From NCBI GenBank assembly GCA_003511465.1, contig DOID01000063.1:8867-14402 (forward strand): 5,536 nucleotides of DNA, given 5' to 3'. Position numbers and translations under genes: made by a program. The stretch comes from Bacillota bacterium. GTDB lineage: Bacteria > Bacillota > UBA4882 > UBA10575. The notes beneath the pieces are model-generated. The model saw nothing but the letters and a program-made list of their open reading frames with translations. It made no database searches and had not been told where the DNA came from. Shown in pieces: positions 1 through 5,536 of this stretch (positions are counted from its first letter, which is position 1; each line of letters opens with the position of its first letter).

Positions 1-20
1 CTTACTGCTTCCGTCAACAA

Positions 21-1295
21 CTAGCGGGCGAGAATCGCGTTCGCTTTAGTTCTAAACTCCTTGGCCGCTGCTTCCGGGGTTAATACTTCGTACAACATTT
101 TGTAGTGAATGTCCGTCAAGAGGTCAAACACTTCCTGGAAACTGGCCGGGTATGGCGGATCAATCGCGCTGCTGTACTTGGCAGCCAATTCAACGAAATT
201 AAACATTTCTGTTTCCGCTACGCTCAAATTAGCTTTGAGAGCATCCCGTACTTTATTGGCTACGGGCACTCCGCGATCGGTGCCCAGAACTTTTCCGGCT
301 TCCACACTGTTAATGAAGAAACTGATGAATTGCGCCGCCTCTTCTGGGTGTTTGCTATGTTTGGTTATGCTTAGAAACATCGACGGTTTCAAGTATTGGC
401 CTTCTTTAACCTGTCCCTTGATGGAAGGGTACAACGCCATTTTCAGCGGTCGACCGGCCGCCTTAGAGATGGCGATAATCTGGTTACTCCAGTAAGTAGC
501 CATCGCGGTTTTCTTCGTCACCATCAGGTCGTTTTCTACGGTATGGTTTTCAATCCGGATTTCAGCCGTGGAGAAAACCTTCTCTTTGACTAACGCTAAG
601 TCCATTTTGTAGAAATTGACGAATAACTTGTCATCAGTATAGCCCAAGCTTTTCCCGGAATCGCCAAAGAATTTGAAACCATGTTGCCGCAGATAGTGTT
701 CAAAACCGGCATAGCGCCCGGAATTCGCGATATTGGTGTCCGCATAAATACCGAGCTTTTTCTTGATTTGTCGGCAAGCCGCCATGTAGTCGTCCCAAGT
801 CCAGCCCGGTTTGGGTTCAGCGATTCCAGCTTGCGCAAACATCTCTGGATCATAAATAATGGCGTATGTGTTATTCCCAAGGTTAATACCGTAAAGTTTT
901 CCGTTCAGATAGCCGGAAGTCATGACCGACGCTGGAATATCCCTAAAGTCAATTTTCCCCGCCGCCACATACTGATCCAGCGGAATGATCAAGTTATTAT
1001 CCACGTATTGCTTAATAAATTTATAATCATGTTGCATGAGATCGGGTAAATTCCCACCCGCTGCCTGGGCTGCCATCTTGTCAAAATATCCGTCCCAACC
1101 GGTATACTCTGGTTTAATCTTGATGTTCGGGTATTCCTTTTCGAACAGTTCGATTACTTTCAGTGTCTTGTCATGACGGCTTTGCGAGCCCCACCAGGCA
1201 AAGCGTAACGTCACTTGTTCCGCGGTGAAAGCCGTCACCGTTAAGGAAACAAGCAAGGCCACAACCAACATTAGCACCAAACAATTCCTCCGCAT
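21..1295 (-). CDS. Family 1 extracellular sugar-binding protein of an ABC importer (YesO-like)
   Basis: The 424-residue protein begins with a signal peptide: MRRN, a hydrophobic core at about 6-22, and likely cleavage near A25 before EQVTLRFAWW. The mature part looks like a family 1 carbohydrate-binding protein. It has R-F-A-W-W-G-S-Q-S-R-H-D-K-T (31-44), L-F-E-K-E-Y-P-N-I-K-I (50-60), G-N-L-P-D-L (81-86), a hinge region with N-G-K-L-Y-G-I (131-137), W-T-W-D-D-Y (165-170) and a C-terminal D-R-G-V-P-V (340-345). From memory this pattern closely resembles B. subtilis YesO, which serves rhamnogalacturonan uptake, though I cannot align it here. It would capture a sugar or oligosaccharide outside the membrane and deliver it to two permeases, expected beyond position 1. 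The start has AGGAGG (1309-1304) 8 nt upstream. There is no L-x-G/A-C lipobox; the only early cysteine, C5, precedes the hydrophobic core. The substrate is unproven. Confidence 0.92.
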   Translation of the reverse strand: MRRNCLVLMLVVALLVSLTVTAFTAEQVTLRFAWWGSQSRHDKTLKVIELFEKEYPNIKIKPEYTGWDGYFDKMAAQAAGGNLPDLMQHDYKFIKQYVDNNLIIPLDQYVAAGKIDFRDIPASVMTSGYLNGKLYGINLGNNTYAIIYDPEMFAQAGIAEPKPGWTWDDYMAACRQIKKKLGIYADTNIANSGRYAGFEHYLRQHGFKFFGDSGKSLGYTDDKLFVNFYKMDLALVKEKVFSTAEIRIENHTVENDLMVTKKTAMATYWSNQIIAISKAAGRPLKMALYPSIKGQVKEGQYLKPSMFLSITKHSKHPEEAAQFISFFINSVEAGKVLGTDRGVPVANKVRDALKANLSVAETEMFNFVELAAKYSSAIDPPYPASFQEVFDLLTDIHYKMLYEVLTPEAAAKEFRTKANAILAR

Positions 1296-1333
1296 TTCTA
1301 GTTCCTCCTTTTAATTAAAATGGTATCCCTACG

Positions 1334-1351
1334 GTAACTTTATTGTAACTT
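1334..1351 (-). repeat. Direct repeat AAGTTAC with 11-bp period
   Basis: The minus strand reads AAGTTAC (1351-1345), then AATA, then AAGTTAC again (1340-1334). The repeat unit is 7 bp and the period 11 bp, so both copies face the same side of the DNA helix. Related TTACA words occur at 1375-1371 and 1370-1366, the latter 22 bp upstream of the matching word in the first full copy. The arrangement could be an operator for a regulator that binds tandem half-sites, as AraC-type proteins do. It overlaps the proposed -10 box, so if real it could repress, or the promoter guess could be wrong. Confidence 0.35.
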
Positions 1352-1370
1352 AACCCTAAAACATCTGTAA
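1342..1370 (-). promoter_or_regulatory. Possible promoter for the binding-protein gene
   Basis: The minus strand holds TACAAT (1347-1342), a 5 of 6 match to a sigma-70/sigma-A -10 box. Seventeen bases upstream is TTACAG (1370-1365), a poor -35 match. Transcription would start near 1335, leaving a leader of about 40 nt before the ATG at 1295. A good -10 with a poor -35 fits an activator-dependent promoter, which the neighbouring AraC-type regulator could serve. The call rests on motif matching by eye in an AT-rich gap and is tentative. Confidence 0.3.
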
Positions 1371-1393
1371 TGTAAAATGCCGAGGAATTTGTT

Positions 1394-1418
1394 AAAAAAA
1401 CAGACCTTCCTTAGGCCT
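1394..1418 (-). terminator. Weak Rho-independent terminator-like hairpin after the regulator gene
   Basis: Reading the minus strand, AGGCC (1418-1414) can pair with GGTCT (1406-1402) as a 5-bp stem with one G-U pair. The 7-nt loop contains the regulator's TAA stop, and one G then seven T follow (1400-1394). The T run is convincing but the stem is short, so termination is probably partial: it could lower read-through from the regulatory operon into the binding-protein gene. It may also be a chance hairpin. Confidence 0.4.
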
Positions 1419-2466
1419 TTTTGATCCGGTATTCCCGGGGGGCATCGCCCGTATACTTTTTAAACACTTGACTGAAGTACTGGGAATTGTTGCCAAACCC
1501 CACCTTTTCGGCAATTTCTCCAATACGGAAGTTTGTTGTGGTGACTAACTTGATGGCCTTTTCCATCCGGACCCGGAGTAAATAATCGGAGAACTTCTCC
1601 TGCATTTCCCGTTTGAAAAGTTTACCCAAATAATCGGGGTTCATAAAGAGTAATTCCTGAGCAAGCCATTTCAGGGAGAGCTCTTCCTGATCCAGATTAT
1701 CCTCGATCAACTCCAAGACCTGGTGGATCCATTTGTTCGGCTGCCGCCGCTGCTCTTCTTCGTAAACCTTGGTAATCTCATCCGCAATCGCCAGCAAACC
1801 GTGGCGAATTTGTTCCAAGGTTTCCATCTCCGCAAATACGTTTAATTTCTCTATTAACTCGGCGCGCTGATCCGCCGGGCTGGCTTGGATAATGGCTTTG
1901 CATAATCCCAGGCCCGAGGTTTTCGCTTCCCCCAAATCGGCAACTACATTATCCAGCCGTTGGAAATAATCGTTAATTTGTAATTGCACTTCTTCCCGGT
2001 TACCTCTTTTCACCAGATTGCTCATGCTTTCGTAATTAGCTTTATTAAAATCATCAATCATCCTTGTGAGGTATAATTCCCTGCTTGTACGTTGCTCCAA
2101 TTCTTTAACTACTGTACCCAAGGCTTCTGAGATTTTCTGTTCATTACAGGGTTTTAAGATATAATGCCTGACCCCGTAAGACATCGCCTGTTTAGCGAAT
2201 TCAAATTCCCCGTAGCCGGAGAGGATAATGAATTCAATCTTGGGAAATTCCTGCTTAACCCGTTCGATCAAAGCAAGACCGTCCAGACCGGGCATTTTAA
2301 TATCAGTAATCACGATCGCTGGCGGGCTTTCTCGGATCATTTCGTACGCCTCCAGCCCGTTCCGAGCAGTGCCAACCAACGCACAACCGTAATCAAGCCA
2401 TTTTACACTCTGGGCAATCCCTTCCCGGATAATGCGCTCATCATCCACGAGTAAAGTTTTATACAT
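1411..2466 (-). CDS. YesN-type response regulator, receiver plus AraC-family DNA-binding domain
   Basis: This 351-residue cytoplasmic regulator pairs with the adjacent kinase. The receiver domain (about 2-118) has the acidic pair D8-D9, the phosphorylation site D55 in I-V-I-T-D-I-K-M-P, S83 in I-L-S-G-Y and K105 in I-L-K-P, all the residues needed for phosphotransfer. A mostly helical middle region (about 120-240) has no domain I can name, as is usual for YesN-like proteins. The C-terminus (about 245-351) is an AraC-type double helix-turn-helix: the first around L263-V308 (L-S-L-K-W-L-A-Q-E-L), the second around 313-349 with I-A-E-K-V-G-F and S-Q-Y-F-S-Q-V-F-K-K-Y-T-G, the family signature. 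Phosphorylation of D55 should promote DNA binding and activation of transport genes, plausibly the binding-protein gene downstream. The start at 2466 follows a strong G-rich ribosome site; the frame stays open to 2574 inside the kinase gene, but those codons do not extend the receiver fold. Confidence 0.93.
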   Translation of the reverse strand: MYKTLLVDDERIIREGIAQSVKWLDYGCALVGTARNGLEAYEMIRESPPAIVITDIKMPGLDGLALIERVKQEFPKIEFIILSGYGEFEFAKQAMSYGVRHYILKPCNEQKISEALGTVVKELEQRTSRELYLTRMIDDFNKANYESMSNLVKRGNREEVQLQINDYFQRLDNVVADLGEAKTSGLGLCKAIIQASPADQRAELIEKLNVFAEMETLEQIRHGLLAIADEITKVYEEEQRRQPNKWIHQVLELIEDNLDQEELSLKWLAQELLFMNPDYLGKLFKREMQEKFSDYLLRVRMEKAIKLVTTTNFRIGEIAEKVGFGNNSQYFSQVFKKYTGDAPREYRIKKA

Positions 2467-4252
2467 CAAACCCCCCCTCCCCGATTCTACCCGGATCTTC
2501 CTCACAGGGAATGTGAATCTGAACCGTAGAGCCTTGCTGCTGACTACTGATGACAATCCCATATTCACGGCCAAAAGTCATCTTCAAACGCTCGTCGATA
2601 TTTGAGAGACCAATCCCCAACCCCTGGGGTTTAACCTTCCCTTCCCGGATCTTCCCTAAAATATCTTCATCCATACCTGGTCCGTTGTCTGCCACTGTGA
2701 TCTGAATCTCCCCCCCGACCAGACGGCCCTGGACTTCAATCCTACAGACCGTAGGGATTTGTTCCAACCCATAATTAATGGCGTTTTCCACAATCGGTTG
2801 GATGGTTAATTTCGGGATCTGACACCCCAGTATTTCCTCATCGATCACCAACTGAAACTGTAACCGCTCTTCATACCTGATTTGCTGAATCTTGACATAG
2901 TTTTCTAAAATATTAATTTCATCCCTAATGGTAATAATATCCCTTTTCCCTAGCGAGTTCCGGAGCAAGTTGCCTAAGGATTCCACCATCACCGAAATCT
3001 TTTCCTGTTTATCCACGATCGCCAACCAATTGATGGAGTCTAAAGTATTATATAAAAAATGGGGGTTAATCTGCGCTTGAAGGATCTTATACTTTGTTTC
3101 CTTAATTAAAAGTTGTTTAATGTAGTTTTCTTGAATCAAATTGTTGATCTTTTCAACCATGATTTTAAAATTCCGATTTAAAACCGCTATTTCCTCAATG
3201 CCGGTCTCCACCTCGAATTCTTTTCCCACAGAAAAATCCCCCGACTCCACCTGTTTCATCTTCAGGGTTAAATTCTCAAAGGGCTTGGTGATACTTTTCG
3301 TCAGCTTCAGACCAACCACCGCAACCAGCCCAAAGACCACGCTGAAAAAGACGATCATAATATTGCGCAATACAACTATTTGATGGTTGATATTAGCAAA
3401 GGGGATAATATTGACGTAAGTCCAGCCGTTGTAGGCTGAGTTAGTATAAGCAATAAAATATTTATTTCGGTTTACGGTTTTAATTCCATAGTTCCTCCCC
3501 CAAGTAGAGCTGGATAATTCATCTGCCAACGGGTTACTGTGATCTTCAAAAGTGATACTTTTTTCCGTAGCGTAGATACTCCTCCCCGCGGAAAGGATCT
3601 GTAGATATAATTCAAAACCCGGATAAAAGTGGGCGACCTGGTTCACTAACTTATTCATGTCAACCCTGATCACCAACAGTCCTAGAACCTCAAGGGATAA
3701 TCCGGGAATTTGCCGAATCACCCGCGCGGACTTGAGCATTCGGTCGGTGCTGTCCGGCTCCAGCCAAATGTTTTTTCCTTCGTGTTTTAAGGCTTCTTGC
3801 AGGATTTCTTCGTTTTGTTCTTTCTTTAGTTTGGTTTCCACACCCACAATAAACTGGCCGCCTTTACTATCGAGCAGACTGATGGAAGCAATATAATCCT
3901 CGGCTAAGGCATAGGATAAGAGAATATTATGCAGATTTTCCGTGGCTTGATAACCGGAGTACCCCTGAGGAAGATTTCTGATCGCGAGCAGATCTGCTTG
4001 CACATTTGGGTCAGATAAAATTAAAAAGGAAAGTTTCTCGGTCTTTTTCAGCTCATTTTCAATACTCGTCGCCAAAAGGTTAATGACCTTGGCCGCTTCA
4101 TTATAAAGCTGTCCATCGTAAAAATTAAAAGCCACCCGAAAGGCCACCATACTAAGAACGCAGAGGGCTAAAAGGGCAGTGAACAGAAAGATAAATAGTT
4201 TATCTTTTAATTTCCGGTATTGCAAGCGGGGTAAAGCAAAGCGTGTTTTCAT
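2459..4252 (-). CDS. YesM-type membrane sensor histidine kinase
   Basis: The 597-residue protein has the full layout of the LytS/YesM-like (His_kinase plus HATPase_c) sensor kinases. A basic N-terminus leads to a first membrane segment at about 19-41, then an extracytoplasmic domain of about 250 residues (42-294), probably a Cache-type sensor. A second membrane segment lies at about 295-317, followed by a HAMP-like linker (about 318-370, with L-T-K-S-I-T-K-P-F) and a helical stretch to about 390. The phospho-acceptor box is Q-I-N-P-H398-F-L-Y-N-T-L-D. The ATPase domain has the N box (I-V-E-N490-A-I-N-Y-G-L), G1 box D522-N-G-P-G-M and G2 box G544-L-G-I-G-L-S-N, so it appears catalytically intact. 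It should autophosphorylate on H398 and pass phosphate to the regulator encoded just downstream. The ATG has no evident ribosome site (upstream reads GGTTGTTGCTTTCCC) but overlaps the previous stop, so translation is probably coupled. The ligand is unknown, most likely a carbohydrate or a loaded binding protein. Confidence 0.93.
   Translation of the reverse strand: MKTRFALPRLQYRKLKDKLFIFLFTALLALCVLSMVAFRVAFNFYDGQLYNEAAKVINLLATSIENELKKTEKLSFLILSDPNVQADLLAIRNLPQGYSGYQATENLHNILLSYALAEDYIASISLLDSKGGQFIVGVETKLKKEQNEEILQEALKHEGKNIWLEPDSTDRMLKSARVIRQIPGLSLEVLGLLVIRVDMNKLVNQVAHFYPGFELYLQILSAGRSIYATEKSITFEDHSNPLADELSSSTWGRNYGIKTVNRNKYFIAYTNSAYNGWTYVNIIPFANINHQIVVLRNIMIVFFSVVFGLVAVVGLKLTKSITKPFENLTLKMKQVESGDFSVGKEFEVETGIEEIAVLNRNFKIMVEKINNLIQENYIKQLLIKETKYKILQAQINPHFLYNTLDSINWLAIVDKQEKISVMVESLGNLLRNSLGKRDIITIRDEINILENYVKIQQIRYEERLQFQLVIDEEILGCQIPKLTIQPIVENAINYGLEQIPTVCRIEVQGRLVGGEIQITVADNGPGMDEDILGKIREGKVKPQGLGIGLSNIDERLKMTFGREYGIVISSQQQGSTVQIHIPCEEDPGRIGEGGFDV
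2467..2482 (-). promoter_or_regulatory. G-rich ribosome binding site inside the kinase 3' end
   Basis: The minus strand reads GGGGAGGGGGGGTTTG immediately before the regulator ATG at 2466. GGAGG (2480-2476) lies 9 nt from the start. The same bases encode the last residues of the kinase (G-E-G-G-F), whose TAA stop (2461-2459) falls 8 nt inside the regulator gene. This site sets the regulator start at MYKTLLVDDE rather than at the upstream in-frame codon at 2574. The uninterrupted run of seven G (2477-2471) is a potential slippage tract. Confidence 0.8.
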
Positions 4253-5232
4253 GGGAAAGCAACAACCCGTTCTTCATCGGCGGACTGACGCGCCCGGAGC
4301 GCCGCTTCGGTAATATAAAAGGATTGCTCTGCGGTAACCCGGCACTTGCCCTCCCCTTTTGCCTGTTGGAGAAAGTCCAAGAAGATTTCTTCCGCCGGAA
4401 GGAGCGGTAATTCTTGAACGCCACCATCTTTGAGCAGGAACACTTTATTACCGCTGATCTCCATAATCCCAGCGGTGCCCACCAGCCGTAGCCGATCATC
4501 ATCATGGGTCGGCGCCTGATCCGGACGGAGGTAATCTACCGTAACAGAAGCAAACACCTGGTTGGTCAGGGTAAAATGGGCTAGCGCCGTTGCTTCCAGC
4601 TCCCCATGATCCCGGTTGTCCCGCCGGGAATGGGCGGCATAGACGGAACAAAAACGCTCCCCGCTAAACCAGTGTAGCCAATCAATGGCATGGCTGCCGA
4701 CCCATGGTAGCGTCCCCCCGTAGGTCGCCCGCTTTTTGTAAAACGCCTCCCGCTGCCCCAGTTTGTACGATTTCTGAGCATTCATCAAGCGGATCTGGCC
4801 AATGGCTCCAGCTTGCACGCTCTCCCAGGCGGTCAAAAACCAAGGTTGATAGCGGAGCCCAAACATCGCTGCTAAGTGCCGACCGGAAGCGGCATAAACC
4901 TTTTTCACCCTTTCCAATTCGTCGATGGTAAGGGCCAGCGGCTTTTCCACAAAAACATGACAGCCCCGCTGTAAGGCCTCAATCGTAATTCTCCCATGGT
5001 CATTAAAGTAGCAGGCGACCGCCACAATATCCGGCTGTAACTCATCAAGCATTTTACGGTAATCAGCATAGACGGGAGCCCCAGCAGTGGCTTCCTGGAG
5101 GTCTTTTCGCTTTGCTATTTTTTCGCCGACCGAACCGGTGGCGATCCCCACAATCCGGCTGTCCTGATCTTTTCCAATTCCACGCAGGACATAACCAGTA
5201 TGTCCGGTGACGCCAATCAGACCAACTTTCAT
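4249..5232 (-). CDS. Gfo/Idh/MocA-family NAD(P)-dependent oxidoreductase
   Basis: This is a cytoplasmic dehydrogenase of 327 residues, close to the usual family length of about 330-380. The N-terminal Rossmann fold (about residues 1-120) starts MKVGLIGVTGHTGYVL, with glycines at 7, 10 and 13. The family's E-K-P motif is at 96-98, with K97 the expected catalytic lysine. In the C-terminal domain (about 125-327), G179-S-H181-A-I-D184 matches the family's G-x-H-x-x-D active-site motif, H181 being the likely catalytic histidine. Known members oxidise or reduce sugars, inositols and related polyols with NAD(P). The start at 5232 is chosen for its AGGAGG site and because the Rossmann strand begins there. 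The stop overlaps the kinase start by 4 nt (ATGA). One oddity is the first glycine loop, G-V-T-G-H-T-G, which resembles ArgC-type reductases more than the common G-x-G-x-x-G/A. The substrate is not determinable; pairing with a transporter and sensor suggests an imported sugar or a derivative. Confidence 0.88.
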   Translation of the reverse strand: MKVGLIGVTGHTGYVLRGIGKDQDSRIVGIATGSVGEKIAKRKDLQEATAGAPVYADYRKMLDELQPDIVAVACYFNDHGRITIEALQRGCHVFVEKPLALTIDELERVKKVYAASGRHLAAMFGLRYQPWFLTAWESVQAGAIGQIRLMNAQKSYKLGQREAFYKKRATYGGTLPWVGSHAIDWLHWFSGERFCSVYAAHSRRDNRDHGELEATALAHFTLTNQVFASVTVDYLRPDQAPTHDDDRLRLVGTAGIMEISGNKVFLLKDGGVQELPLLPAEEIFLDFLQQAKGEGKCRVTAEQSFYITEAALRARQSADEERVVAFP

Positions 5233-5241
5233 TTGTCCTGT

Positions 5242-5248
5242 CCTCCTA
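5242..5248 (-). promoter_or_regulatory. Ribosome binding site overlapping the upstream stop codon
   Basis: On the minus strand the sequence reads TTTAGGAGGACAGGACAA before the ATG at 5232. AGGAGG (5247-5242) sits 9 nt from the start, and the TAG stop of the upstream gene (5248-5246) shares two bases with it. This strong site fixes the start of the 327-residue oxidoreductase at 5232 rather than at the in-frame ATG at 5316, and suggests ribosomes ending the first gene can readily restart on the second. Confidence 0.85.
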
Positions 5249-5536
5249 AAAATGCTTGGTTTTTCCGGCCTGTGCCCAAGGGATCCCAGCCTCATGGGGC
5301 AACAGCCGCTCTTCATAACAGCCCATCAGCGCTTGGGTTAGTCCTTCCACATAGACCCTGTCCGCTTCTCCCCGGTCGTTTATTTGATGTTTGATTAATG
5401 CGTCCGGAAATGAATGAATGGTACTCACTTCTTGGATACCGTTGACACAGATCACCTGAGGCAAGGCGGCTTCCGGCCCGCAGGGCACGGTCTTCCCCGC
5501 TTTGAGCGCAGCAATGGTCGTCCAAAGTTTATTGTC
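5246..5536 (-). CDS. Gfo/Idh/MocA-family oxidoreductase, C-terminal part (5' end outside window)
   Basis: An open frame enters from the window edge in phase and runs 96 residues to a TAG stop, so this is the 3' end of a longer gene. The visible part begins DNKLWTTIAALKAGKTVPCG and continues EAALPQVICVNGIQEV, a pattern I recognise from the C-terminal domain of Gfo/Idh/MocA NAD(P)-dependent sugar dehydrogenases: a helix, then an A-G-K-x-V-P-C-G turn, then a helix with C-V-N-G. The tail, with GIPWAQAGKT near the end, also looks like members of that family. The Rossmann domain and catalytic lysine lie outside the window, so the full activity cannot be checked. A GTG at 5488 could be misread as a start, but the frame stays open and family-like upstream of it. 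The next gene begins 13 nt downstream and encodes another member of the same superfamily, which suggests a shared sugar-modifying pathway. Family is fairly sure; substrate is unknown. Confidence 0.78.
   Translation of the reverse strand, partial: DNKLWTTIAALKAGKTVPCGPEAALPQVICVNGIQEVSTIHSFPDALIKHQINDRGEADRVYVEGLTQALMGCYEERLLPHEAGIPWAQAGKTKHF

Noticed and set aside
1..20. Terminator or start of a permease gene after the binding-protein gene
   Set aside because: Only 20 bases remain beyond the stop codon, with no hairpin or start visible; the expected permease genes would lie outside the window.
681..1049. Plus-strand frame of 122 codons opposite the binding-protein gene
   Set aside because: It lies antisense to a well-supported gene, shows no recognisable domain, and is explained by the codon pattern of the minus-strand gene. 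The plus-strand frames at 105-374, 109-495 and 396-593 are rejected for the same reason.
1296..1410. Catabolite-repression (cre) site or riboswitch in the gap before the binding-protein gene
   Set aside because: I found no word close to the cre consensus TGWAANCGNTNWCA and no extended conserved-looking fold; only the short hairpin and repeats listed are visible.
2467..2574. 36-residue N-terminal extension of the response regulator from the in-frame codon at 2574
   Set aside because: It lies wholly inside the kinase coding sequence over the conserved ATPase domain end, adds no receiver-fold residues, and the start at 2466 has a strong ribosome site at the right spacing.
4200..4505. Minus-strand frame of 101 codons across the oxidoreductase-kinase junction
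   Set aside because: It overlaps two convincing genes in another frame, and its composition (many R, S, K, W) is typical of a shadow frame.
5233..5316. 28-residue N-terminal extension of the complete oxidoreductase from the ATG at 5316
   Set aside because: It overlaps the end of the upstream oxidoreductase in another frame, and the Rossmann strand MKVGLIG starts at 5232 right behind AGGAGG.
5313..5525. Minus-strand frame of 70 codons near the window edge
   Set aside because: The other frame here reads as a Gfo/Idh/MocA C-terminus through to the window edge, so this one is a shadow.

Overview
The window is a compact block of bacterial genes, all on the minus strand, so transcription runs from high to low coordinates. 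Nothing convincing is encoded on the plus strand. Base composition is balanced by eye and most ribosome sites are strong AGGAGG-type. A YesM/YesN-type sensor-regulator pair beside a family 1 sugar-binding protein points to a member of the Bacillota (Firmicutes). The binding protein has a signal peptide but no lipobox cysteine. That is unusual for a one-membrane Gram-positive and would suit a two-membrane (diderm) lineage such as Limnochordia/Hydrogenispora or Halanaerobiales. This taxonomic guess is inference only.

In transcription order: (1) 5536-5246, the C-terminal 96 residues of a Gfo/Idh/MocA-family oxidoreductase cut by the window edge; (2) 5232-4249, a complete second Gfo/Idh/MocA oxidoreductase of 327 residues; (3) 4252-2459, a 597-residue membrane sensor histidine kinase (YesM type); (4) 2466-1411, a 351-residue response regulator with an AraC-type DNA-binding domain (YesN type); (5) a 115-bp gap holding a weak terminator-like hairpin, a possible promoter and an 11-bp-phased direct repeat; (6) 1295-21, a 424-residue extracellular sugar-binding protein of an ABC importer, resembling YesO. 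The first four genes are tightly packed: a 13-nt gap with the stop codon inside the next ribosome site, then a 4-nt ATGA overlap, then an 8-nt overlap. They look like one translationally coupled operon.

The likely logic is a carbohydrate-utilisation locus. The kinase senses an extracytoplasmic signal, the regulator controls transcription, and the binding protein delivers a sugar or oligosaccharide to permeases expected just past position 1. The two NAD(P)-dependent oxidoreductases would process the imported sugar or a derivative. The substrate cannot be read from the sequence. The kinase-regulator-binding protein order matches Bacillus subtilis yesM-yesN-yesO, a rhamnogalacturonan locus, but similar sets serve many glycans.

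I see a well-organised but largely conventional nutrient-uptake locus and no clear sign of a new kind of system. The points most worth a second look are the G-rich junction between kinase and regulator genes, the coupling of a metabolic enzyme to the kinase, the regulatory gap before the binding-protein gene, and the missing lipobox.
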